DNA of 64,000 nt from Eutreptiella sp. 'Long Island Sound 2002' (lineage: Eukaryota > Euglenozoa > Euglenophyceae > Eutreptiales > Eutreptiaceae), in assembly GCA_964036045.1 (NCBI GenBank), contig OZ038384.1:22869000-22932999 (forward strand), read 5' to 3'. Numbering within the stretch: position 1 is the stretch's first letter; every line of letters starts with the position of its first letter. The notes below the pieces were generated by a model, which did not search any database, was not told where the DNA came from, and saw only the letters and a program-made list of their open reading frames with translations. Positions 51,896-63,100 of the stretch are shown here, piece after piece. The translations under genes were made by a program, and so were the position numbers.

Positions 51896-53999
51896 AGCTG
51901 AGATTTATATATCAGAATATCAGGAATCAACAGGGTTTTTTTATCATAATGTTTCCGTAATTTTTCCGCCTTCCGTTCTGATGGTCAATGTATCGGCGAC
52001 TGTCAGTTGGCTCGCGATTTTGCGGTAACCGATTGGTTAACTGTTATTTCCAGATATTTTGGCGGAAACCCCGATGAAGGGTCGGATTTCATCAGTAAAG
52101 GGTTCGTTGCTTCCGCAATTTTCTAAATATGCACTCGAAATTTTAATCTGAATTTTTCGCGTTGTCGAAATCGGATTTTCGACTTCGACATCGCCGCACT
52201 TGATTTGGTCTTCTTCGAGTGGTCATACTCCTTTCCCTATGCCCAAATCAGGTTTCCCTTATACTTGCCACCCATTTGACTTGGAGATATAAGGGAAACA
52301 AAAGTGAATCGTGGGACCACTTTGAAGGGCCATATCTACGCGTGAGTGTGAGGAAAGAGAATAAGGAAGGTTGCGTTGCAAGCGCCTTAGTCTCAACTTA
52401 TATTTAGTAGGGTCCAACACCTTAAGTCGTCATACACACCCGTTGTAGCATAGGATCATGGTCAACATGGTGGAAACTTGTTTATAACTTGTTGACCATG
52501 TGTCCGGACTTGATATTATGACTTTCGGGTGTAGAGCATGAGTCTTGCGGTGGCATAGCATCTTTCCTTAGGTTCCCACGTCCATTTAACCCAAGGTTAT
52601 GACCATGGAGGGGCATGGCGTACCATGGTGGGAGCCAATTTTAAGGGCTATGTGTGACATGGGTAGTATATGTCTTGATATGCTCACGCCCATGTTATAT
52701 ATCTTCGTGTGGCCGAAGAGATGGAGGGCCACAGGTGACAAGGGCTTTGCCCATGTCCGAATTATGGAATTCAAAGCGCTAGACTAAGTCTACCGCGTAT
52801 GTATTGCTCATGGTATGTTTGGCAAAGAGATCCATGAGTGCACGCCCATTTTCATGGGGCGTGTAGATATGAGTGGCGAAGGTATCTCCATGCGCCCGAT
52901 TGGGGATCCAAGTGGCGGAATTGTTGGCAAGAGGTTCCAATCATTTGTGTATTGAACCATGAGCGGATATCATGGGTGAGCATAGAGATATACTATCATG
53001 ACAACTTTGTATTTGGACATATTTTCATGTTTTTGACCTCAATTTTTGCTCATTTTTGCGACTTGTGTACTTACCTGGTCGGCAAACAGCAAGAAGCCTA
53101 TGGAGAGTCGAACCATGGTACGTTGTTCACATGTTGGCATATGCTTTGGAGTTGAACATCACCATATGCCGGATCGCGTACTCCATTTTGGCTTGGCGCA
53201 CGAAGGATTACAAGAATTGGTCTCAAGATCATGGGCTGACTTGGGCAGTGCGTGGCGCCCATATCCGAAGGGGTTTCGAGGGTAAACTGGGGATGTACAT
53301 GGGCATTGACTTTTGGTCTCTATCCTCCATGAATGCTAGACTCCGATTCCATGCATACTTTGAGCCTTTGGCTAAGTGGTAACTTCAATTTTGAGCATAT
53401 ATTTGATATATGGCCAATATGGTGTGAATTGGCAGTTTTTGGTATGTTATGAGTTCAAACTCATGGGGCATATCTCCAAGCCCATTCGACTCCAAGTCCA
53501 ACCAAGGTTATGTCAGGGTAGGGCATGGTCCTGAGTGCTAATCTAGGCCATGACACGCAAATCTCCCCTATTGGGCTAGGATTTAGAGGCTTGAGGGTGA
53601 ACACATTTTTGGGGTTTGTGTAGTGACTTTTGACACATGGCATTTAGCCATCTTATTTGACTGGACTCAGGGCATCATGTTGGTGAGTCAAGGGAAGGTC
53701 TTGAGTCCAGGGAATGAGGGGTCTAGGGCTGTGATTGTGTAAATTTCCATCCTTCCCCAACTCTGCTTTATTTGTGTTCATATGCCGATTTCAGGGCTTT
53801 CTTCTTTGGTGCAATTCTTGTACATGCCCCCCACCGTGGGACGACCGGTGTGCTGAACGGAAGCCCGCAGTGTGGATTGGATTGTGGATCCGGGCATTGC
53901 TGTATTTGTGGGATCTGATTGCTGTTCAGGGTTGGAGGAGGATTGAACTTTCTATATTTTTGGTTTTGGACCCTGGATTTTGATAAATGCAATCGTTGA
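51896..53999 (+). repeat. LTR upstream of element D, left end missing
   Basis: Bases 51896-53309 repeat 46889-48303 at about 98-99% identity by eye. The remaining 0.7 kb (to about 54000) has no copy in the window and leads to the D coding region. The right border and primer-binding site could not be fixed. Together with 46708-48303 it could be a single LTR that suffered a 1.4 kb duplication around the GC-rich insert. Confidence 0.65.
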
Positions 54000-54127
54000 T
54001 CAGGAGCAAGTCAGCAGGGGTGACAGGCGGAAGGGGCACAGCGGGGGCCGGTCCTGGTAGGGACCTTCTTTAGTGGATCAAGGAGAAGGTCGTCAAGGAA
54101 GAGGCTAAGAATAGCCCAGACAGCTAT

Positions 54128-54991
54128 GTGGTGGATTTTAGTGGCCTTGACCCTTCGCCGGGTCGCGCCCGATTCGAAAAAGAACTCAGGAAATATAGCG
54201 CTCAAGGTTGCACTACGGTTCCTGAGATTGTTTCCTATTCGGGGCCGGGGGTGATAGTTGACTGCAAAGAGCCGGCTCTACAGGACTGGATCTTGAACTT
54301 CAACAACACACCTCACACACGCGGCTACACTATGAAAGTGGAGCAACGTAGGCCTCGCTTGAAGCCTGAGGAAATCTACGCCCTTGCCCATAAAAGCGTA
54401 TCGGAGAGGGAAGCTCTCGGACGCCTCAATAAGGGAGACAAGACAACGGTGACGTACACTCATCGCCCTTCTCACAATAGAACTGCGATGAATGCGGTTA
54501 ATGCGGATGCTACGGCGGACCCTGACACCTCCGAACCCGCTAACACCTCCGTCAACGCCGTGGGTCACCCTTAACCTCCGGCGAAGAAAACCATCCACCC
54601 CGTGCCTCAACCGCCACCTACCTTTTGGCTTCCGTGTTCCAAACATTGGAAAACACCTAAACAAACGGAGATGGACATGTCTTGGATTGATTGGGGTGCC
54701 ACCAATAGCACCCTTTGGACATGTAAGCCTAATTCGCCATGCAATGACACTCAGTGGAGCATTGCTGGTAAGTCTAAGGGTGGTAAGCCTAAGGGTGGTG
54801 ATATAGTGGCGGTGGTGATAAGGGTGGTGGTGGTTATAAGGGTGGCGGCGGCAAGGGCGATAAAGGAGGGAAACGAGCGCCGAACGTCCGCGGACGTTGG
54901 TAGGAGTGCCCAGAGGCGCCGCCTTCGAAAGAAGAAACCCTCGGGCACCCCTGTGACACTACCGTGGCCCTCGTTCCATCGAGAGTCATGA
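54128..54991 (+). pseudogene. D Gag-like region
   Basis: Two open pieces in the same frame, separated only by TAA 54572-54574, where a Gln codon would fit a Pro/Gln-rich context. The first has helical segments (F-E-K-E-L-R-K-Y, W-I-L-N-F-N). The second is Trp/Cys-containing, then Gly/Lys-rich like a nucleocapsid tail. Assigned to Gag by position. No clean zinc knuckle seen. Confidence 0.5.
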
Positions 54992-56145
54992 AGGGGCATA
55001 TAGTGACTAGTGAGACTCAAACGGAACTTTCCGTTCAGGTTGTTTTGCCCAATGGAGAATTCAAGGCCCTCCGTGTTTTGGGGCATTTTTGGGTGCCAAG
55101 CGGTCGCTTTGGCTAACCCAAATGTTTTTGGAGACCAAATCTCCGAAAGATATGAATCCCCCCAACACAGGCGCCTACTCTAAGCCGATAAAGAGACGCC
55201 TTTGCCGGGGGGGAACGAGCAAATAGACGTCAAAATTCAATTTACGGGGGTTGTGCATGGTAGCGTTTCACTTCCTCGTGTTGCCCAATATGGCGTGTCC
55301 CCCTACCTTGTCCCGAATTTACCTTGTGATATGGTGTTGGGGCACCCATGGGGTTACGAACATTGTGTGAGCCATTTTGCCCGTTTCAATTGTTTGTACT
55401 CTCACCATCCAGTGCACCCCTGTTTTTGGATTGAGGACTTCCGTGAAGCTCCACGAATTGGCAAACCATTTTTGGTTAAACTCATTCATGGTAAAGTGTC
55501 ACGTCAGTCCGTGTGGGGCATAACCGTTCCAGTCATTGGGGCGGTCACTCCTACGAACCCGGCCCCGGCCATTGTGGTTACGCCCCCTGGTGGCGAACCG
55601 CCTAATCGTGTTGAGGCCGAGAAGCACATATCCTATGCCTTGACAGCTTCCTCTGTGGCCGCCGTACAGGATCGGGCTTGTGCTTTGGAGCTCGTTGAAT
55701 TTGCTCCCGACACCCTTGCCCGTGATGTTCTACCCACACGGCGTGATGGGTCCATGTGGACCTAGTCTGACTATGGCCTCACGCCATATTGGGCGGCACG
55801 TGTCAAAAAACAATTTGGCAAAAGCCCTGACGTAGACGCCTTCAATAGGGTCCCGGGTATGGTCCAGGTTACCCGTTGGGTTTCGCCGCTTGAAGATTTC
55901 TTTTTCACTCCCGCTGACTGTATTGGATGTGCCCTCCCCATCATCGGTTTTCCGATTGTGTTCGGAAAATTCGGCAAGAAAAACTACAAGCCATTGTCGT
56001 AGGGCCGAAGTGGACACATAGGGAGTGGTGGAAACCCCTAATGGAAGTTACGTTGCAAGAATAGCACCTTCCTGGGCCGGAGATTAAAGCATGTCTCCAT
56101 CAAAACCACCGCCTCACACCCCTTCCTCAACGGGGTTGGTCCACG
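54992..56145 (+). pseudogene. D protease and linker domain
   Basis: The protease part is degraded, and no intact D-T-G is readable around 55050-55130. From 55202 the frame is open to UAG 55763-55765, which falls just before S-D-Y-G-L-T-P, the start of the linker domain (D-A-F-N near 55828). After a frame change the C-terminal half is readable (V-G-P-K-W, E-W-W-K-P-L near 56005-56045) and is followed by a further UAG at 56062-56064. Both UAGs are CAG-compatible. Confidence 0.6.
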
Positions 56146-58080
56146 GTGGCGCTATACGTGGACGGTGGTATTGCGGAGGAGAATTTGGCGGCCACTAAAT
56201 GTCATGTGGCCTCCGTTTCAGCACTGGCCGTCTCCAACCCCAATACGGATGGCGAGCCGGGCATGACCTTGGAGGAAGAGTCGGAGGATGAAAGGGTGCC
56301 TAACCATTTGGTTTCGGTGCGCACCCTCACGTATCAGGCGACCCATAAAAAGCTCCTCGCGCCCGTTACTCTTGACCCTACCCCCGAAGATTTGGAGGCA
56401 CAAGAATGCGTGCGTTCACGCATTGTGAAAATTGAACAAGAGTTATTGGGTGGGAGGCCCACTACCGTTAAGCGTTACCGAAAAACTAAAGGTGCCACAC
56501 GATTGTTGGCGGCTTCTCGTGTAGGTGGCGTTGTCACCACCCAAGAGCCTATTGTATCTCCCGAGGTGGAGCTCATGAGGAAACGCATCCTCGCGGACTA
56601 TGAGCGGGATGTTTTTAGCGGGGAGGTTCGTCTCCGTCGGGGCCAGGAACACCCTAAGGTCCGTGGTACGGGGCGGTTGGGGTTTGCTAAACTTGACCTA
56701 TACCCGAACGCCAAACCCAAGTCCGTGAAGCCTATACGGTTGGTGGGGGAGCGTCCCGCGGCGGAGCAAGAAATAGTGGCGGACTTTTTGGCTCGTGGCT
56801 GGATTGAGCCGTGCCCTGCCTCCCAATGGGCGCCCAACGGTTTCGTTGTGCCCAAGAAAGAGAAAGGAAAATGGCGCCTTGTGGTGGACCAGCGCCAACT
56901 AAATGAGGCTACCTTGCCCGACGCACACCCCCTCCCCCTCATTGAAAACATGTTGGAAAATCAATCCAAACACAAAATTTTCACTATTGTGGACTTGAGT
57001 AAAGGGTTTCATCAAATTCCCCTTCACCCTGAGTTTCGGGCTAAAACCGCCATGAATTTGGCGGGTAAGAGATACCAGTGGCGTGTTATGCCTATGGGTA
57101 TCAAAAATGGGCCCGCTATTTGTCAACGGGTCATGGACCATGTTTTACAGGGTTTGGATTGTGCGGACGTATATAGTGATGATATTATTATTGGTTCCTC
57201 CGGTGCGACGGAGGAGGAGCTATTGGCTAACCACGACCGCGTGCCGTGTTGGATAGGCCACGAAAAGAGGAGTTGGTTGCTTCGGTTAGCAAAACCGATT
57301 TCTTTGTTCATTCGGTTGAGTTTTGAGGCCATGTGTTGGAAAATGGCACACGCACGCCGGCGCCAGGGAGAATGTTGGCACTTGAGCGTTGGGAAAAGCC
57401 GGATAATGTTCGGGAGCTCCGGGGGTTCTTGGGGCTCGCCAACTATTATTCGGGCTATGTCCAAAATTACGCCTCCATAGCTACTCCTTTGATTGAGCTG
57501 TTAAAGAATTTGCCTAAGCATAAGAATGGGAAAAAGATAGGCCTAACATGGAATGCTCCGGCTAACGAGGCCTTTTTGAAGCTCAAGGGTGCTATTACAG
57601 ATATTGTTCCCCTCCAACTAGCCGATTGGGACAAGGACTTTGTCCTCACCCCGGACGCTAGTAATTGGGCGGTGGGGGCGGCCCTACAGCAGGAACGTCC
57701 CGATGGTGCTCTACGCCCCCTTGCCTTTTTCTCCCGTAAATTGTCAGGCAGCCAATTGAATTGGAGCCCTCGGCAGAAAGAATTCTACGCCATAGTGGCG
57801 GCCTTTTAAAATGGCATGGTTGGGTGGGGAACAAGCGCGTGGAGGTCCGTACGGACCCTTCCCTTGAAGATTGGGCTACGGAGGACCTCAAAACCGTGGG
57901 GGGTCCCTCTCCGCGCCAAGCACGTTGGCATGAGTTGTTCTCTAAATTCGACGTCCATGTGGTTTACACTCTGGGGCCCGTGAACCGCGTGGCTGATTTT
58001 TTGTCCCGTTGGGCTTACCCTGCTAACCAGGCGTTGGTGATGTGTCCATACATGGGACCGCCCAAGCGGCCAGGGATGTG
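56146..58080 (+). pseudogene. D reverse transcriptase and RNase H
   Basis: Reverse transcriptase is intact to its catalytic Y-S-D-D (57175-57186), with V-V-D-Q-R-Q-L-N and V-D-L-S-K-G-F-H-Q upstream. Frame changes near 57240 and 57335 precede a connection domain (G-F-L-G-L-A-N-Y-Y-S) and RNase H (T-P-D-A-S-N-W, K-E-F-Y-A-I). One missing base at about 57806 shifts the RNase H tail into the frame ending in L-S-R-W-A-Y. Confidence 0.85.
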
Positions 58081-59878
58081 CGGGACATGATGGCGGCCGA
58101 GAAGGAGGAACTTCTCGCCCGCCCCCTTGTATTCAGGGCGGTTGTGGCGCCTGTTGCTACTAGGTCTAAAGCGGCGCCTCGGGCTCAAGGGGCACCCGCG
58201 TGTGATCCACCCCCTCGGACTTCGCCTCCAGTGGGGGGGGGGGACGAAGCAAAAGAAAAAGCTTCGGAGACTGGAGGGAATTGTCAAGTAAAAAAAATCT
58301 TGGACGTCCCACAAGAAAGCAACTCCTATACATGGGGAGGATGCTCCCCATGTTTTTGAGATAAATTGGGCTAAACACTACCCAAATGGTCAACGCTACA
58401 AAAAGATGTGGCAAGATGCCTTGAATGGGAGCTTCCAAGATGGAGTGAGGTTGGTGGATAACAAGCTCGTCCGTAATGGACGGTGGTGTGTTCCTACGCT
58501 GCTAGTGCATCGTTTGGTGGCCGAATACCATTATGCACTTCACTTAACTACCTCCAGTGTGGAAAAACACTGGAAGGAAATTAACCATGGCGTGGAAGGT
58601 GAGGGGTTGTACAAAGCAGTGGAACTGCAATGTCAAACGTGTCCCTAATGTGCCATTCACACGCATGACACCAAGCGCAAGCAAGGGTACATGACCCCTA
58701 TGCCTATACCTATGGAGCCCATGGACTCCATAGCGCTTGATGTGTTTCACTACCCTTCCACCTCCCATGACGGAGAGGTGCCGAATGCTACTATGTGTGT
58801 GCCGGCTTTCCGGCTACCTCATTGCGATCCCTATTCCTAAACCCCCTCATGAAGACAAAGATGAAGGGCCCACGGGGAAAAGAGCGGCCCATTTGGTAAT
58901 GGAAGGCGCTGGGTGGATAGGTTCGGAGCCCCTCGTGAAATATGTTTCGACCGTGGGCCACAATTTGTGAGCCAATATTTCCAAACCCTTTGTTCTAAGA
59001 TTGGTGCCCGCTCGACTATGTGTCTCGCGGGTAGGCACCAAGGTAATGGCAAAGCCGAAAATACTGGCAAGCAGCTGAGGTGTGCCGTTGCTAAAGCCCT
59101 TACCTTGAAAAAGGGCAATAATTGGGTATAGGTTTTGCCCGCCGTTGTACGAGCGTGGCACGAGACTACAGGGCCTTCAGGTTATACACCTAACGAGATT
59201 GTGTTTGGTAAACACAACCGTACTAAGGGGCCTCCTCTTGCTGAGCCTAAGGGGGTTGCCAAAGACGCCGCTCACTACTTCCAACGGCGTGAGGAGCTCA
59301 TTGCTCTTGCACGTAGGGCTATGCTTCAAGTGCAAGAGACAATGGCTCATGGGTATAATAAGAGTAGGAGGATGTCCCCCAATTTCTCAAAAGGGGACCG
59401 CGTATGGGTCCGTCGCCAACGCAAAAACCTTGGCGATAAGACTTGTCCCTATTGGGATGGGCCCTATGAGGTTGTGGCCAAGAAGGCACACAAACTCTAT
59501 GTTATTCAAGTGGACCAACGGAGGTTAGTTGACGTCCACGTTGATTGTTTAATGAAAACGGTCAACTCCCCTCGCTCTCCCGTGCCTATAAATTACACGG
59601 AGGAGGTTGCTAGAGTGCCCTCCCAGTTTGAGGAGGACACCTATAATGTCAAGATAATATTAAGTCACCGTACTTACTGTAAGAGACTTCTCTTCAAGTT
59701 GCGCTGGGAGGGTTATACCAAGGATTGGGATACTGAGGAACCCGTTGAAACCTTCTTACCTTCCTACAATAAAGTTTGGAGAGATTACTTGCAGAAGCAG
59801 AACCTCACCCAAACCATTGACCTCCTCGCCCACCTAGGTGGACGCTCTCATGAGCGTGCCACAAAAAGGAAACCCTAA
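58081..59878 (+). pseudogene. D integrase and chromodomain
   Basis: The zinc module is readable at 58500-58680 but interrupted by TAA 58646-58648 between its cysteines. Catalytic acids appear in I-A-L-D-V-F (about 58735), F-D-R-G-P-Q (about 58945) and G-K-A-E-N (about 59050), with frame changes between. UAG 59129-59131 separates the core from the last 247 codons (Gln-compatible). The tail has a G-P-Y/F module (W-D-G-P-Y-E-V-V) and a chromodomain (Y-N-V-K-I-I-L, F-K-L-R-W-E-G-Y), ending TAA 59876-59878. Confidence 0.85.
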
Positions 59879-60170
59879 CCAATATGGGGATATATTATTG
59901 TTTGGGGAAGGGAGGGGAGAGCGAGAAGCGGTGGGAGACGGGAAAGAATGTGAAGAGAACGTGCATGCACGGCGCGATCCTCGGTTACAAAAATCCCCAC
60001 CGGAGCAGGGCGGTGGGTACCGCAGGTTTACCCCACCGTCTACCTCTCTCACCGCTAAAGGCTTGAGAGTCCTTGGGGTGGGGTGGCGTGGTATATAGCC
60101 TGGGGTGGAAGTCGGACGTGTTCTTTCGGGGGTCTTAATGCCATTCAAACCCCCATCCCGTGGGGGGGCC
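59879..60170 (+). other. Region after D, purine-rich tract, no gene
   Basis: Contains a long purine-rich run (59903-59930, GGGGAAGGGAGGGGAGAG...) that may be the D polypurine tract, but no D LTR follows. The last 15 bases match the B primer-binding candidate in inverted orientation. Confidence 0.45.
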
Positions 60171-63100
60171 TGGCCACGGGACACTGCGGTGGACACGGAC
60201 AAGCAAGCAGGCAGGCAAAGCACTGCGCTCACAGGGGCATCCTTATGCTCATGTCATGTGACAAAGCGTTTCAGGATCCTTGCCACTCTGAAACAAAGGA
60301 ACGAAAGTATGAACAGCAACACATGAGGATATGTACACATGGGGTTAAGACTGGACTGGGGTAAGTGCATCACAGGACAATAGACACTCAGTCCCAACTC
60401 ATATCCTAATCCCAGGCCCGACCCTCTCAGTGGCTGGCAAGGGCGGGGGCTCAAACACAACCCATACCCTGCTCAATCCGGACCCTGAAACCCTGCCAAT
60501 AGAGGGGGGTCCCCCGCCCAGCCACAGACAAGTTTCTGAAAATCAAGCAGCTCCAAGGCCAACCGACAGTCGCTACCTATGCTCCCTGAACAGCAGGTCC
60601 CAACTCCCCTCTGAGCCAGAGAGAAGGCCCCGCCATTATCCCCTAGGAGTTGGTAGCTGAAAATGGGCTGTTTCAGCCCAAACTGATATTAGCTCGAAAA
60701 ACTCTAAAATAGACCCCGCTTTTGGACCTGCCAGATGTAGGGATGAGGCAACTGACCCTATGCCCTTCAGTTACAATCTTCCTGGAGCCCTCACCAAACC
60801 TGATTCCCTCTGATTCCCCGGCATCAGGGCGCCACGGGTTCGCCATGTGGGCTCATGATGCCAAAATCACCAAAATTGCAGTCATTCCCACGGGTGGCTC
60901 GCCCGGCGAGGGCACGGCCAATGGCTCACAGGGTAGGAGGCAGGATCTAGGACCTATATGTAAGTGCACGACTCAAAAGTAGGTCCTGGCTTCCCATGGG
61001 TATAGAGATATGGGGCCGCCAATTGACCACACGGGGGGCTGAAATTGGGGTCCCAAAAGGGGGTCATTTTGGCTGCTCAAAATGATGTCATATGCTTGTG
61101 CTTGGGTGCATATAGAAAACCCATTTTCCTTGTCTTGCACTTAAAAATCAAATTGTTTCTAATGTTCTCCATTACAATTGATCTTGTTGGCAAGTACAGG
61201 ACACAGGCAACAGCAAGAAGACGAAGTCGTGAACGAACATTGAGCTGGACCAACTGGCTGATCCAGTAATACGGGTTCACATGCCTAAATAACAGGAAAA
61301 TTAATGTAGCATTAAAATCTCATTAAAAAGGCAATAAAACCTATATTTCAACAGCTTTCTGAGTAGTCGATCTTGTCACAGGCCTTGTCAATATCACGTA
61401 AATTGCCGTCAGCGACAGCAGGCGCCGACAATCGCGACAGGCCTTCTGAAGCTTCTAAATATCTTCAAAATAGCTTGTAATACGTTAGAACCTTCTAAAA
61501 TGGCATAAAACATGATTAAATCACATTATAAGCATATGGAATGTGATTATTCATGTATGGCTACTAATGTAATCTAGATCTCTGCTCTGTGTGGTGTACC
61601 TAAGAGCAGTAGACTCTAGCAATAAGCTATAGGCTTGAAATATGAGCCAAATATGAGTAAATATCCTAGTATCTTAGGATCTTGAAGCTCTATGAGGTCG
61701 TGTAGAGTTCGTCCGGAAAGCTTCTGAGAGGCCCAAATGCCCCAACTTATTACAAATGAGCCAAAATCGCGGGTATCCCCAATGGTATATCTCCACGCCG
61801 GCTTAGAGATGGGATCCGCCGTTCCATATGCGATCCACTCGGAGACCAACGGGGACTCACATGTACTTGGCTCTCAAGGATCTCCACAGGCCTCGGCGTG
61901 GTGACGATCCAAACTGGGTCCACGGATGCCAAAATGGAAAAATCGGCCGTCCTAGGCGACCGTCCTGGGCAGAAAACTTTGGCGATCTTGTCGCGCCAAG
62001 CCTTGATTCACGGCCCTTGATATCCCCTTTGGTCCCATGCTTTGAGATTTGGCTTGCTGTCAGACTGGCTGCTTACTGTTCAACGAGGGGATGGTCACAC
62101 GAATGGAGCAGAAGGCAGCGTGCAGTGCAAAGGGGGGGATCATGGATCGCACCAAAAGTTGAATAACTCCGGATGAGCCGGAGGAGCAAATACGAAACTC
62201 AATGGCGTTCAACCCTTGGTCGTATGCTACAATAATCGACGTCGTTCCTTGCTAGGTCCCTTGCCCCATGGAGATATGGCAGTTCCAACATGGCATACAA
62301 TGGCAAAAAAAGCGAAATTTGGCCGAAATGGCCCGCACTCATGATTCCATATCTCCATGGCTACGGTGAGGATCCTTCCAACCAAATATGCTATGGACAC
62401 ATGGGGGTTAGGTCCCAATATATGCCACTTGCCATCCCTCGTAGTTGCCTTTCACTATTTTCCCCCTTGGAGGGAAAATGACACGCAAATGGGGCAGAAT
62501 GGCAACATACCCCAAATTGGGTGACTCACAACTCTCCCTTCACGAGGAGAGGCCATATGGGGACACACCCCATTCGATTTTATGTTCCCTCTCCGAATTG
62601 CCCTTTCCCTTGCTCAAGTGGCGCACGCAACCTTGGGCCGAACATTAAGGGGGAGACGGGGTATGTGGCCATTCTGGGCAAAACGGCCAAAATTCACCTA
62701 AAAGTGGTCACTCGAAAAATAGTATCTCCGTATCACAAGAGAGATAGGCCTTGGGCTTTTGCATGGATGCAAACCGAAGCTTTGCTTACCTTTTGCGACA
62801 AGGGTTGGGGTTCAAAGCGTTAGGGAAACATTTTTAACACCTCATTCCTTGAAGCACACTATTTATAAACAAAGTGCATACATCGGCGATATTGGCATGC
62901 ATATATCTATGGGTCAATGGGGAACAAAAATATGAGCAAACAGTTTTGGTGTAGGCCCATAGTAAGTGCTTTCAAATATGCCCACCATGGTTAGATTGTC
63001 CTCGCCCGCCCATGTCATTAGCGTTTGCATATGAGCGCGTGTGCAAAGAGGCAGTATGGCACGCGTGCTCACAAGGCGACGCTATATAAAATAAAAGGCA

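Larger units (their letters stand above)
54000..59878 (+). mobile_element. Ty3/gypsy element D, heavily decayed
   Basis: Gag-like, protease/linker, reverse transcriptase, RNase H, integrase and chromodomain are present in order on the plus strand, but broken by at least four frame changes and by several in-frame UAG/UAA codons. No matching 3' LTR follows; instead an inverted LTR of the B type begins at 60171. It is the oldest-looking element here. Confidence 0.87.

Noticed and set aside
50251-51930. 559-codon His/Pro-rich minus-strand ORF in the GC-rich segment
   Set aside because: Composition is typical of a shadow frame; the spliced frame across the same region gives more protein-like sequence and matching splice sites. 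It also runs into the LTR.
46889-53309. Interpretation as one non-autonomous LTR element with the GC-rich segment as its internal region
   Set aside because: The left repeat extends further left (true LTR start at 46708 after a polypurine tract) and the right one further right, so the 1.4 kb repeats are internal pieces of an LTR and lack LTR ends, PBS or target duplication of their own.
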